A DNA stretch of 42,086 bases, from assembly GCA_020053015.1 (NCBI GenBank), contig JAGVNY010000190.1, positions 1-42,086 on the forward strand. The letters are read 5' to 3'. Under the pieces are notes generated by a model. That model made no database searches, was not told where the DNA came from, and saw only the letters and a list, made by a program, of their open reading frames with translations. Shown here in pieces: positions 25,068-33,333 of the stretch (its first letter is position 1; every line of letters starts with the position of its first letter). This stretch comes from Candidatus Zixiibacteriota bacterium. GTDB taxonomy: Bacteria; Zixibacteria; MSB-5A5; JAABVY01; JAHJOQ01. Both the position numbers and the translations under genes were made by a program.

Positions 25068-26999
25068 TTACCTCTTGAGATTGACCAGCTCGTCGAGCAT
25101 GCTGTCTGAAGTTGTGATGATCCTCGCATTGGCCTGAAATCCTCTCTGCGCGATGATCATTCCTGTGAATTCTTCCGCGAGATCGACGTTGGAAGCTTCA
25201 AGCGCGCCGGATGAAATCGTCGAAGCGATTGTACCTCCTGCGAAGTCGATATATGCCTCGCCCGAGTTCGCAGTCTCTTCGAAAATCGATTTGCCTGCTT
25301 TGCTTAGTCCCTGGTCGTTGTTGAATTTCGCAAGGACGAGCTGCGCAAGCGTTCTCGTCACGCCGTTCGTGAAGATGCCGAGAATCTTGCCGGTCGGATC
25401 GATTGATATCTTGTCGAGCACTCCAAGTCCGTAACCGTCCTGGCTTTTTACCGCAGCCGTCGACGTCGCCGCGAATCCGGTCAGACCGTTGAATCCGCCC
25501 GAAGAACCTGCGTCGAGTCTGATTACCATGATATCGGAACCGTTCTGCGGATTGATTCCCAACGAATTGCCGCCACCGTCGAATTCGAACTTGTTCAGCG
25601 AACCATCGCTGTTGAACGCCACGGTGCCTTTGTCGCCATACACCAACGTCTCCCCGCCTCCGAGGCTCGCTTGCCAAACCCATGTGTTAGGAGTGAGGAG
25701 CTTTGTGAAGGTCAGAACCAACGTGTGTTTGCCGCCCTGAGAATCATAGACCGTAATCGAGGTGGAATACTGCGTATCCTCTGTAGTGACAATGGCCGAG
25801 CCTGCAGATAGCTCTGTATTCGACCTGATAGTCACGTTGCCGCCTCCAAGTCCCTTCACGCCGTAGACCAAGCCGGTCTCGTCGCTAATCTCAAGCTCCA
25901 GCGTGACGGGCAACTGAGCCGGACCGAAGTTCGGTGTGAACAAGTCGGAAGCAGCCATTGTATGCGCGGTACCGTTATTGGCCGTCAGCGTTGCGGTCGC
26001 ATCGAAGATGGCGCCCGCAATCGTCTCAGCGGCGGGAGCGGTGGCTGTCGTGCTTGTCAGTGTGACGTTCCGATTCAACCCGGCTCCAGCGTAGGTTCGC
26101 ATGACTTCGATCTCACCGCTTGCATTCAGAGATGCCTCAACACCTTGAATCTTGTTCAAAGCGGAAATTAGCTCATTGACTGTCGATGTGAGAACGAGTC
26201 CAGTCAGATACGATGACGCTGACCCATTGTCAATCGAAACGGACGTCGCCTCAGCAAGCCCCTGCGCAGTCACGCCGAGACTCTGAATTGTTTCCGTCCC
26301 TGTCAGGCCGCTGATGCCCGAAACCGCTGTGCTTTGCGTTGCCTGCAAGCCCGTGATCGTGACATTATGGACGCCCCCTGCACCATCACGAGCGACTCCG
26401 GAAACGGTATCGATGTTCGTAGTGCCGGAGGACGCCAGCTCAGCGTTGGAATCCGTCGCGACCGAATTCAGGTTATTCGAAATCTGGATAGTTGTCGTTT
26501 CCTTTGCAGGATCCTGTTGCCCGAACGGCAGATGCACGTTGCCGACGGTCGCCATTGCCTGGATATCCCCGTTGGCGTCAGCCATTCTGCCCTGAGCATA
26601 GAGGCCGTTTGCCGTGCTTACCATATCGCTGTTTGCGTCAAATCCAAATGATCCCGCGCGTGTATAGAAGTTCTGTTTGCCGTTCGACAGAACAAAGAAG
26701 CCATTTCCCTGAATGGCCAGATCCGTTATCTGGCCGCTTGTTTCAAGTCCGCCCTGAGTGAACAGATTGTCGATCGACGCTACGGTCATGCCCAATCCGC
26801 GTTGAATCGGGTTCGTGCCGCCGGTAATGGTCGAAGGTCGGCCTGCCCCGCGCAGCGTTTGTATCAGAGACTCCTGGAACAACGCGCGGCTTCTCTTGAA
26901 GCCCACTGAGTTGATGTTCGCGATGTTGTTACCGATTACGTCCATTCGCACCACATGATTCCGGAGTCCTGATGCTCCCGAGAATAGTGAACTCAACAT
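25068..26999 (-). CDS. flgE: Flagellar hook protein FlgE, enlarged
   Basis: FlgE builds the hook that joins basal body and filament. The N-terminal signature LFSGASGLRNHVVRMDVIGN, then NIANINSVGFK, and the C-terminal signature SNVDLAEEFTGMIIAQRGFQ, then ANARIITTSD, are both complete. At 643 residues it is much longer than the ~400 of enteric FlgE; the extra length lies in the variable middle (about 170-420), expected to be surface-exposed domains. The frame extends 10 codons further upstream, but ATG 26999 has a perfect AAGGAGG five bases before it. That site can pair with an upstream anti-SD sequence (see 27005-27045). Confidence 0.96.
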   Translation of the reverse strand: MLSSLFSGASGLRNHVVRMDVIGNNIANINSVGFKRSRALFQESLIQTLRGAGRPSTITGGTNPIQRGLGMTVASIDNLFTQGGLETSGQITDLAIQGNGFFVLSNGKQNFYTRAGSFGFDANSDMVSTANGLYAQGRMADANGDIQAMATVGNVHLPFGQQDPAKETTTIQISNNLNSVATDSNAELASSGTTNIDTVSGVARDGAGGVHNVTITGLQATQSTAVSGISGLTGTETIQSLGVTAQGLAEATSVSIDNGSASSYLTGLVLTSTVNELISALNKIQGVEASLNASGEIEVMRTYAGAGLNRNVTLTSTTATAPAAETIAGAIFDATATLTANNGTAHTMAASDLFTPNFGPAQLPVTLELEISDETGLVYGVKGLGGGNVTIRSNTELSAGSAIVTTEDTQYSTSITVYDSQGGKHTLVLTFTKLLTPNTWVWQASLGGGETLVYGDKGTVAFNSDGSLNKFEFDGGGNSLGINPQNGSDIMVIRLDAGSSGGFNGLTGFAATSTAAVKSQDGYGLGVLDKISIDPTGKILGIFTNGVTRTLAQLVLAKFNNDQGLSKAGKSIFEETANSGEAYIDFAGGTIASTISSGALEASNVDLAEEFTGMIIAQRGFQANARIITTSDSMLDELVNLKR

Positions 27000-27004
27000 A
27001 CTGT

Positions 27005-27045
27005 CCTCCTTGCATTCAGGCTTCCTCAAGGAGGTCCGGCCTGAA
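27005..27045 (-). promoter_or_regulatory. Possible RNA switch masking the flgE ribosome binding site
   Basis: In the 61-nt leader before flgE the minus strand contains CCTCCTTG (27027-27034), perfectly complementary over 8 nt to CAAGGAGG (27005-27012), which contains the flgE Shine-Dalgarno. A competing hairpin can form upstream: TTCAGGC (27039-27045) with GCCTGAA (27015-27021), closed by CCTC-CTT-GAGG, which would bury the anti-SD and free the ribosome site. This is seen directly in sequence; a regulatory function is inference. Confidence 0.5.
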
Positions 27046-27060
27046 CTGCTTATTGAACTG

Positions 27061-27420
27061 TTAGATTATTACCGCACTGTCTATCTGGGTGAATACACCC
27101 TCTTTCAGATTGCTCTTGTCCATGGCGGTGATCACCGTTCTGTTTTTCACCGACACCACCAAAGCCAGGTTGTCAAGAAGCACGAGCGATTCCCGAGCGC
27201 CCTTCGCCGCAGCTTTGTCCACCGCGTTTTCGATGAGCTGCATCTTGTCGCCGCCAAGATCGAGCTCTCTTCTACCGATTCTCTCCGAGACGTGACGCGA
27301 TAACTTGAGACCGCTGCGCAACACCTGTTCGAAGCTATCCGGTCCGCTGGGAGCTACGCGACCCCTGTTTTCAATGCAGGGAAAAGAATTTGGCCGAAGC
27401 TCTTGAATTCGATCAACCAT
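27061..27420 (-). CDS. Flagellar operon protein, TIGR02530 family
   Basis: A 119-residue protein of the conserved family found between flgD and flgE in many flagellar operons. Typical parts are GLKLSRHVSERI (about residues 37-48), an alternating helix (ENAVDKAAAKGARESLVLLD) and the end NRTVITAMDKSNLKEGVFTQ followed by IDSAVII. The biochemical role is not established; position and conservation argue for hook assembly. ATG 27420 overlaps the end of flgD by 8 bp, with GGAGAGG as ribosome binding site inside flgD. Confidence 0.9.
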   Translation of the reverse strand: MVDRIQELRPNSFPCIENRGRVAPSGPDSFEQVLRSGLKLSRHVSERIGRRELDLGGDKMQLIENAVDKAAAKGARESLVLLDNLALVVSVKNRTVITAMDKSNLKEGVFTQIDSAVII

Positions 27421-28129
27421 TGTCCTCTCCTGATTCCGGGGTAGATCCGACTTCAGAAACCGAGGACAGAGAAATGAGAGCGCCGTTCACGACCAGATAC
27501 GCCTGGCCGTCCACGTACCGCACGCCTTCAACGGTGCCTTCCATGAACGGCGTTGCCGTTACTGCGTTGCTACTTGAGTCTTTGGCGGTAATCTGAAAGG
27601 TGTATGTCCCGGCGGATGCCGTGTCGCCGCTTGAGGTGTGGCCATCCCACGTGAATACCTGGTCGCCACTGCCGACTTTCTCCACGGTGTAAGTCGCCAC
27701 AGTCTCGCCTATGCCATTGTAGATCGCTATTTCGACTGTATCCGCAAAGCCACCAAGGTTGTAGGCCAACGTACCCTCGCCGTCTGAGGATAGGTAGAAC
27801 TCGTTGCCCGATGCCTTAATGTCTTTGCCTATCAGCGACGTGGCCATCGTGTTGTTAATCGTCTGTGAGAGCAGATAATTCCAATTCAGGTTCTCGGTCA
27901 GATTGTCGTTCATGTTCGTCATCTGTTCCAGCGCCGAGAACTGAGCAAGCTGACCGATGAACTCCTGGTCCTTCATCGGTTCCATCGGATCCTGGTAGCG
28001 AAGCTGTGCGACGAGCATCTGCAGGAACTGATCTTTTCCCAATTCGCTGCTCGCTACCGTCGGTGTTTCTGCACCGGTGTACATCGCAAGGTCCGAAATG
28101 CTCTGTGAACCTATGGTAGTATCAGACAT
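27413..28129 (-). CDS. flgD: Hook assembly scaffold protein FlgD
   Basis: FlgD caps the growing hook and guides FlgE polymerisation. The 238-residue protein has the conserved N-terminal region (LGKDQFLQMLVAQLRYQDPM, EPMKDQEFIGQLAQFSALEQ) and a C-terminal FlgD Ig/Tudor-like part with VFTWDGHTSSGDTASAGTYT. GGAG lies seven bases before ATG 28129. It follows fliK and precedes the TIGR02530 gene and flgE, the standard hook cluster order. Confidence 0.95.
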   Translation of the reverse strand: MSDTTIGSQSISDLAMYTGAETPTVASSELGKDQFLQMLVAQLRYQDPMEPMKDQEFIGQLAQFSALEQMTNMNDNLTENLNWNYLLSQTINNTMATSLIGKDIKASGNEFYLSSDGEGTLAYNLGGFADTVEIAIYNGIGETVATYTVEKVGSGDQVFTWDGHTSSGDTASAGTYTFQITAKDSSSNAVTATPFMEGTVEGVRYVDGQAYLVVNGALISLSSVSEVGSTPESGEDNG

Positions 28130-28141
28130 ATCGAAACTCCA

Positions 28142-29923
28142 TTATGCCAGCAGATTCCAACTGCCCGCAAGATTATCCGTTACAGTCGATCGCGCTCCAA
28201 GCAGGACCGAGCTTTCAACCTTATCAGGATCGAGAGAGAACTCTTCACCTTTCGATTTCCGGGCTATCGTGGTTCTTCTGTTGCCGTGTTGACCTCTCGA
28301 CAGATCGTGACCGGACACATTGACAGAGAACTCCTCGACCTTCACCCCTTGCTGAATCAAGGATTCTTTCAGAGCGCCGAGGTTTGACTCCACAGCTTGT
28401 TTAGCTGCCTCCGTCTCAACACTCATCCGAGCTGCGAGGTGATCGTTGACAACCACGAGACTGACCTTGACTGTCCCAAGGGACTCGGGTTTCAAGCTGA
28501 TCTTGAATGAACTCACATCGGCTATCTTGGCGCCTGCGGTGGGCAACTCTATCTTGAACTGCACTGGTTCCGCAGGAACAGAACTTCTGGCGATCGTGAT
28601 CTTATTGCTTGAGTCGACCTGAAGTCGTGCGGTGTCCTTTCCAAGCAGCATCATCCGATCCGTGCTATCGTCGCTCATTCTAATCTGAACTTTGTCAATT
28701 CCCTCAGCTTTGAGTTGCAATCGACTGTCCGGGGCTGCTTCATCGGATTGTGACATCCTTGTCGGGTCGATTCGCCTCGGAGCGTATCTGCCTTTCGAGT
28801 CGAGAGGAAGCGCATCAACGTCTGTTTGATCTGCCTTTAAGTTCGCGACCGCATCCGGCTCCGACCCTTCAGAGCTTGTGCGGAAAGCCATGCCCTTCGA
28901 CCCAAATCGCTGATGCTCGTCGGAGTTTGCATCAAGTTCTTCCAACAATTGCCTGACGATCTTCTCTGGAACTCCGATCAACACAGCTTGCTGGACGACT
29001 ATATGAGCGTTAGGTGTTGCCTGTCGCATTCCGGAGTCTGTCGCACTCGGTCGAATCAGACCCTTCAGGTCTGTCTTCAATTGGAAGTGCGCAGTGTCAG
29101 TGGCGATCAACATTGACTGTTCGGCAGTCTGACTTTGCTCGATGGCCACTGGAATCAACAACTGCTTTCCCTCTAACTCGATCTTCAGGACTGCTTCCGC
29201 AGGCGCTTCGGGCATTGAATCCATCGGAAGACTGCCAGCTGATGCGTCTGGAAACTGAATGCTCGCTTTGAGAAGACCGAAATCTGCTTCGGAGTCCTCC
29301 GTGCTGGACTCCAAACGGACACCGTCGGAAGCGGCACTGTCCTTCGTCATAACCAGCTCCACAGGGATTTCCATCACATTTGCTGCTGACGATGACAGAA
29401 TCTCTTGCACAGGATCAACCATTGCGAAGGAATCTCTGCCGACCAAGGAGTCCATGACGGACGATTCTGAAGCTTGCTGTGGATTAGTGATCGCCATTGA
29501 GGATTGCATGCCCGTTGTAATCTGAACGGACTTAGGTACCGGGCTCATCAACAGAAGACCTTCGAGCAGCAACTCTTCGGGCTTCGAGGGCGCTGATTCT
29601 GAACCAATTGCCGAAGATTGGTTGCGCGATTCGCTGACAATGCCGAGTTTCTCGGGCGCTATAACTTCAAAGTCACAGAGCGAGGCTGCGTTCTGACCGA
29701 TCGATCCGAGTTCGGGCTGCGTTTGGTCTGTCGCTTCAGAGCCGAGTTCGGGACATCCGGGAGCTTGATTAGGCAATGCATCGACTGCAAGAAATTCTCC
29801 CAGGAGAGAAGTGAATTCAGGCAAGGTCGAGGCCGGATCTACTCCTGCCTGGACAGCTTTTGCCTTCGGACTGGACGGAAGCTCGACTGCTCCTCCCAAT
29901 ATGTTCATTAACAAGTCGTTCAT
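28142..29923 (-). CDS. fliK: Flagellar hook-length control protein FliK
   Basis: FliK measures hook length and triggers FlhB to switch substrates. The 593-residue protein is mostly a long, low-conservation Ser/Glu/Ala-rich ruler region. The C-terminal Flg_hook domain (about residues 470-555) is recognisable from ISLKPESLGTVKVSLVVVND and AKQAVESNLGALKESLIQQG. The frame opens at TTG 29935, overlapping motE by 4 bp; I choose ATG 29923, where the typical short start MNDLLMNIL begins. A longer ruler and a larger hook protein in the same operon are consistent with each other. Confidence 0.88.
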   Translation of the reverse strand: MNDLLMNILGGAVELPSSPKAKAVQAGVDPASTLPEFTSLLGEFLAVDALPNQAPGCPELGSEATDQTQPELGSIGQNAASLCDFEVIAPEKLGIVSESRNQSSAIGSESAPSKPEELLLEGLLLMSPVPKSVQITTGMQSSMAITNPQQASESSVMDSLVGRDSFAMVDPVQEILSSSAANVMEIPVELVMTKDSAASDGVRLESSTEDSEADFGLLKASIQFPDASAGSLPMDSMPEAPAEAVLKIELEGKQLLIPVAIEQSQTAEQSMLIATDTAHFQLKTDLKGLIRPSATDSGMRQATPNAHIVVQQAVLIGVPEKIVRQLLEELDANSDEHQRFGSKGMAFRTSSEGSEPDAVANLKADQTDVDALPLDSKGRYAPRRIDPTRMSQSDEAAPDSRLQLKAEGIDKVQIRMSDDSTDRMMLLGKDTARLQVDSSNKITIARSSVPAEPVQFKIELPTAGAKIADVSSFKISLKPESLGTVKVSLVVVNDHLAARMSVETEAAKQAVESNLGALKESLIQQGVKVEEFSVNVSGHDLSRGQHGNRRTTIARKSKGEEFSLDPDKVESSVLLGARSTVTDNLAGSWNLLA

Positions 29924-29931
29924 TCGAATTC

Positions 29932-30600
29932 TCAATTTGACGCGAGATCGATCATCTGCAGTGTAATCCTCGCCGCCCGATCAGGCGGAACCAACGCCAG
30001 CACTTTGGATGCATTCTGTTTCTTCATCTTCATCAGTATCAGTCCGACCTGTGTATCCGTCATGTTCTTCAGAATCTCTGCCACTTCTTCAGCCTTCATC
30101 GTGTCGAACAGCTTCGACATCTGTACCAGATTCGCATCTTCCAAGTTCTTCCGTTCTTCGAGCAGCTTCATCGTCTCATACTTGATAGCTTCATTCTCAC
30201 TCTTCGCCAGCTCGAGGTTGCGGCGCTCGGTTGCGATTTCGAGTTTCTGCTTCTCATACCATGCCATCTGCGCCAACGAGTCCTCGGCGCTCATCTTTGT
30301 GGTCGTGTCGGCCGGAGCGGTGCTGTCGAACGAATCGAAATCGTCGAAGTACGTCGCATCGAATTCATCCAGCTCATTCTCCTGCTCCGCCAATTCTGTA
30401 GTATCGTGAGCTTCAGCAGAGAGCTGCGCTGATGGAGAGACGTTAGAGGATGAAAACACGCCCATCGATATCGAAAACGCAGCAACGAAGATCACGAACA
30501 CCAGAACTCCGAGCGCAGCGGCCAGCATAGGGAGTTTGGATTTCTCTATTGAGGCCGCTGGGACCTTCACCTTCACTTGTTCTTCTTGATTCTCCGGCAT
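29932..30600 (-). CDS. MotE-like flagellar protein (MgtE intracellular N-domain)
   Basis: A 222-residue protein with a short cytoplasmic start, a membrane segment (KLPMLAAALGVLVFVIFVAA, about 24-45), an acidic stretch (ENELDEFDATYFDDFDSFDS), a long coiled coil (about 115-160, EIATERRNLELAKSENEAIK) and a C-terminal MgtE-N-like domain (EEVAEILKNMTDTQVGLILM, then VLALVPPDRAARITLQMI). This layout matches MotE-type proteins, which chaperone stator assembly, and the proteins that follow FliJ in flagellar operons. ATG 30600 has AAAGG about seven bases upstream; the frame extends 17 codons further without support. It is the first gene of the operon in this window, with a -24/-12 promoter element 51 bp upstream. 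Confidence 0.85.
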   Translation of the reverse strand: MPENQEEQVKVKVPAASIEKSKLPMLAAALGVLVFVIFVAAFSISMGVFSSSNVSPSAQLSAEAHDTTELAEQENELDEFDATYFDDFDSFDSTAPADTTTKMSAEDSLAQMAWYEKQKLEIATERRNLELAKSENEAIKYETMKLLEERKNLEDANLVQMSKLFDTMKAEEVAEILKNMTDTQVGLILMKMKKQNASKVLALVPPDRAARITLQMIDLASN

Positions 30601-30651
30601 CGCAAAACCTTTCAGCAAACGCCCAAATGCTATTTCTCCGGGCATAGTCAA

Positions 30652-30667
30652 GGCAAGGCGTGTGCCA
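30652..30667 (-). promoter_or_regulatory. Sigma54-type -24/-12 promoter of the hook/motor operon
   Basis: Minus strand TGGCACACGCCTTGCC: TGGCAC, five bases, TTGC, giving the exact GG-N10-GC spacing of sigma54 promoters. It lies 51 bp upstream of the motE-like gene, so a transcript would begin about 40 nt before the ATG. Sigma54 control of hook and basal-body genes is well known in other flagellated bacteria. No sigma54 activator is encoded in this window. Confidence 0.7.
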
Positions 30668-30872
30668 GATCATTCCCATGTGCTCAACGTCGCCCTGACT
30701 GATTGCGGGCCATTCGATTACGAAGACAAACAGGAAGTACGAATCAAGGGCGCAGGCGTTTGGCGTGGGAAGATATTTCCGGGATTAGCAGAAGAAAAGA
30801 ACTGAGGCGAAATCAAAAGCGTTTGGTATGGAGACGCTCTCCCATAAGTTGCGAATTAAGGAGGAAGACTGG

Positions 30873-30915
30873 ATTCCGGCTGGAGTCTACCCCGTACTTG
30901 ATCCGGGGCCGGAAT
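30873..30915. repeat. Palindromic intergenic repeat (REP-like)
   Basis: Nested inverted repeat: ATTCCGGC (30873-30880) pairs with GCCGGAAT (30908-30915), and inside it CCCCG (30890-30894) pairs with CGGGG (30904-30908). The outer edges continue as GG...GAC, resembling widespread REP-like elements with ATTCCGGC ends. Only one copy is seen in the window. Confidence 0.7.
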
Positions 30916-30939
30916 GACAAGTGCAATCTGTAACTCGTT

Positions 30940-31165
30940 GTCATTCCCGCGAAGGGGACTGTCGAAAAAGCCTGAATGGCGAATTTGCCCCACGAGACCA
31001 CGCATTGTTCGGGCAGGTCTTGACCGCGACGAAGTCGTGGTTGTGACCTGCCCGCAACCACTTGCAAGGGCGCCGGGTCACACTCCCTGCTTCGCGGGGA
31101 GCAAGACCCGTCGCAACTGCTCGGGCGGTTCTGGGTTTTTCAACAGTCCCGAAGGCGGGAGTCCA
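30940..31165. repeat. Palindromic repeat split by an insertion
   Basis: The left half GTCATTCCCGC-GAAG (30940-30954) and the right half GAAG-GCGGGAGTCC (31151-31164) join, once the insert and one GAAG are removed, into a clean palindrome TCCCGC-GAAG-GCGGGA. The loop of the palindrome is exactly the duplicated 4 bp, so the element inserted into the loop. Confidence 0.75.
30955..31150. mobile_element. 196-bp MITE-like non-autonomous element
   Basis: The ends are inverted repeats of 22 bp with 19 matches. The left end begins GGGACTGTCGAAAAA and the right end finishes TTTTTCAACAGTCCC. Direct GAAG repeats flank it at 30951-30954 and 31151-31154, the expected 4-bp target duplication. It is too short for a transposase. 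The interior has two strong nested hairpins: GGGCAGGTC (31011-31019) with GACCTGCCC (31045-31053), and GGGTC...CTCCC (31075-31087) with GGGAG...GACCC (31097-31109). It must have been moved by a transposase encoded elsewhere; the family cannot be named from the ends alone. Confidence 0.8.
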
Positions 31166-31239
31166 TCCTAATCCGACTCTCAACATCCGTTTCCTATCCC
31201 ATGCCAATCTTCAACTTGTGGGACAACCTCTGCAACCAC

Positions 31240-31266
31240 AACGGGCGGCCGTTACGACCGCCCGTT
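31240..31266 (-). terminator. Hairpin downstream of rpsA, probable terminator
   Basis: AACGGGCGG (31240-31248) and CCGCCCGTT (31258-31266) form a perfect 9-bp stem with a 9-nt loop, 39 bp after the rpsA stop. The minus-strand 3' side is not followed by a T run (it reads GTGGTTGC), while the plus-strand side ends in TTTCTC, so it may act as a structural 3' end rather than a classic factor-independent terminator. Confidence 0.5.
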
Positions 31267-31305
31267 TCTCAATCTCATTGCGATTACAAATGCGGGAATA
31301 CCAAT

Positions 31306-33333
31306 CTACGCCTGCTCCGTTTCGTCCTGCACAGGAGGCTCATCCGAAGCCGACGGCGTCGAAAGCTCATCGCCGACCGCATCGCCAATCGTCAAAGCGC
31401 GCGTCTGATGCTTAGCGAGATACTCGTCAAGCTCAGCCCGTTCGCGGTGACGGTAGTAGGCGTCGACCGACAGCACGATCTTCCTGCCCGGTTGATCGAA
31501 TTCGAAAACCTGAAGCGGAATCTCGTCGTTGATCTGGAATGAGTCGGCTGGTTTGTCCATGTCGGACTTGCCGAGCTGATTGCTGGGCACAAAGCCCTCG
31601 ACTCCGCCCGGAAGATCAACAATCACGCCGCGATCGAGAATCCTGATGATTGTGCCGAGCGCTTCGGCTCCGACCGCGTAGTTGCGCGAAAGCTGCGGCC
31701 ACGGGTCTTCGGAGAGCTGCTTGAATCCGAGGGAAATCCTGCGATTCTCCTTGTCGACTCGAAGGACAACCACGTCAACCTGATCGCCTTTCTTCATAAC
31801 TTCCGACGGATGCTGGATGCGCTTTGTCCAGGACATGTCGGAGATATGAACGAGTCCGTCGATGCCCTCTTCGAGCTCTATGAACGCACCGAACGTGGTG
31901 AGATTCCGGACTCGGCCTTTCACTCTGACTCCCGCAGGATACTTCTCATCGAGAGTTTGCCACGGATCAGGTTCCATCTGCTTGATGCCGAGCGAAATTT
32001 TCTCATTCTCTTTGTCGACCGAAAGAACAACCGCTTCGACAGTATCGCCGCTCTGCATCACTTTCGACGGGTGCTTCACGTGCTGAGTCCAGGACATCTC
32101 TGAGATGTGTATCAAACCCTCGATACCCTTCTCGAGCTCTATGAAAGCTCCGTAATCCGTGAGTGAAACCACCTTGCCGGCAATTTTCTTTCCGACCGGA
32201 TACTTCTCCTGGATATTCTCCCACGGATAAGGTGTGAGCTGTTTGAGGCCAAGAGAAATCCTTCCGGTTTCCTTTGCGAAGTCAAGAATCTTTACATTGA
32301 TCTTATCACCAAGAGAGACCATTTCAGATGGATGGGAGATTCGACCCCACGACATGTCAGTAATGTGCAGAAGTCCGTCAACTCCACCAAGGTCGATAAA
32401 CACGCCGAAATCAGTGATGTTCTTGACAGTCCCCTCGCGCACCTGGCCGATTTCGATTTCCTTGAGAAGCTGCGAGCGCATCTTGTCACGCTCATCCTCA
32501 AGCACCACTCTGCGCGAGACAACAATGTTCCGGCGATTCTTGTTGAGCTTGATAATCTTGAGATCCATCATTTTGCCGATAAGCTCGTCGAAATTCGGCA
32601 CCTGCCTGAGCGCGATCTGAGAGCCCGGCAGAAACGCTTCGACGCCGAACAGATCGACAACGATCCCGCCCTTGATCCTGCGCACTAGTTTGCCTGCCAC
32701 AAGCGCACCGGATTCGTGCGATTCGCGAATGTTGTCCCAAACGCGAAGGAAATCAGCTTTCTGCTTCGAGAGAACAAGCTGGCCGTTCTGATCCTCAACC
32801 GATTCCAGATACACATCGATCTTGTCGCCGACCTTGATCGTAATCGGTTCGGGGAATTCGACAATTGGAATAATGCCTTCTGATTTGAAACCCACGTCAA
32901 CGATGATATCGTCACGAGTCACACCCATTACGGTACCCCGGACGATCTCGCCCTCCTTGAGGTCAGACAGAGTCTCATCGTACATCTTGAGAAGCTCATC
33001 AAACTCCTGCTCGGAATACTCCTCGACGTCGAGGTCCGTGAGCTTGATTGCATCCACTGTCGAGACATGATCGGCCATCGCGACCGGAACGCGGCTTCTT
33101 TCTGCCGCGCGCTCAGAAACTCTTCTCCGCCTGCTCGTTTCGGCGGTTGAAATCGTTGATGCTCTCTCGGTCACGAGCGACTTTGCCTTGACCTCAGCCT
33201 TGCTCAACTTCTCTTTGTTCTGCGTCACCTTGGCCTTGCGAAGACTCGGCTGAGAAGTCGAGAGCATCCCCTGACTGGCATCACCTCCTGACTGTGCATC
33301 TGCATCGAACTGTCTTTCGTTGAAATCCACCAT
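31306..33333 (-). CDS. rpsA: 30S ribosomal protein S1, six S1 domains with N-terminal extension
   Basis: S1 brings mRNA to the ribosome. The 675-residue protein contains six S1 RNA-binding domains: the first two diverged (about 128-195 and 212-285), four typical (for example TDFGVFIDLGGVDGLLHITD, TTFGAFIELEEGIDGLVHIS), and the last diverged. It is followed by an acidic tail (SASDEPPVQDETEQA). Residues 1-85 are a basic, low-complexity extension not found in E. coli S1 (557 residues). The start ATG 33333 is supported by AGGAGG, although 12 nt away; an internal ATG at residue 86 (MADHVSTVDAIKL) would give a more usual N-terminus but lacks such a site. It has a consensus promoter (33389-33417), separate from plsC upstream. 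Confidence 0.95.
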   Translation of the reverse strand: MVDFNERQFDADAQSGGDASQGMLSTSQPSLRKAKVTQNKEKLSKAEVKAKSLVTERASTISTAETSRRRRVSERAAERSRVPVAMADHVSTVDAIKLTDLDVEEYSEQEFDELLKMYDETLSDLKEGEIVRGTVMGVTRDDIIVDVGFKSEGIIPIVEFPEPITIKVGDKIDVYLESVEDQNGQLVLSKQKADFLRVWDNIRESHESGALVAGKLVRRIKGGIVVDLFGVEAFLPGSQIALRQVPNFDELIGKMMDLKIIKLNKNRRNIVVSRRVVLEDERDKMRSQLLKEIEIGQVREGTVKNITDFGVFIDLGGVDGLLHITDMSWGRISHPSEMVSLGDKINVKILDFAKETGRISLGLKQLTPYPWENIQEKYPVGKKIAGKVVSLTDYGAFIELEKGIEGLIHISEMSWTQHVKHPSKVMQSGDTVEAVVLSVDKENEKISLGIKQMEPDPWQTLDEKYPAGVRVKGRVRNLTTFGAFIELEEGIDGLVHISDMSWTKRIQHPSEVMKKGDQVDVVVLRVDKENRRISLGFKQLSEDPWPQLSRNYAVGAEALGTIIRILDRGVIVDLPGGVEGFVPSNQLGKSDMDKPADSFQINDEIPLQVFEFDQPGRKIVLSVDAYYRHRERAELDEYLAKHQTRALTIGDAVGDELSTPSASDEPPVQDETEQA

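Larger units (their letters stand above)
30601..31305. other. Gene-free spacer between rpsA and the flagellar operon
   Basis: About 700 bp with no credible gene on either strand. It contains, from left to right, the sigma54-type element (30652-30667), roughly 200 bp of unremarkable sequence, a strong palindromic repeat (30873-30915), a second palindrome split by a 196-bp MITE-like element (30955-31150), and the hairpin downstream of rpsA (31240-31266). The open frames here have no family features and run through the hairpins. Confidence 0.8.

Noticed and set aside
30703-31207. Several frames in the rpsA-motE spacer
   Set aside because: They read through palindromes and the MITE-like element and show no protein-family features.
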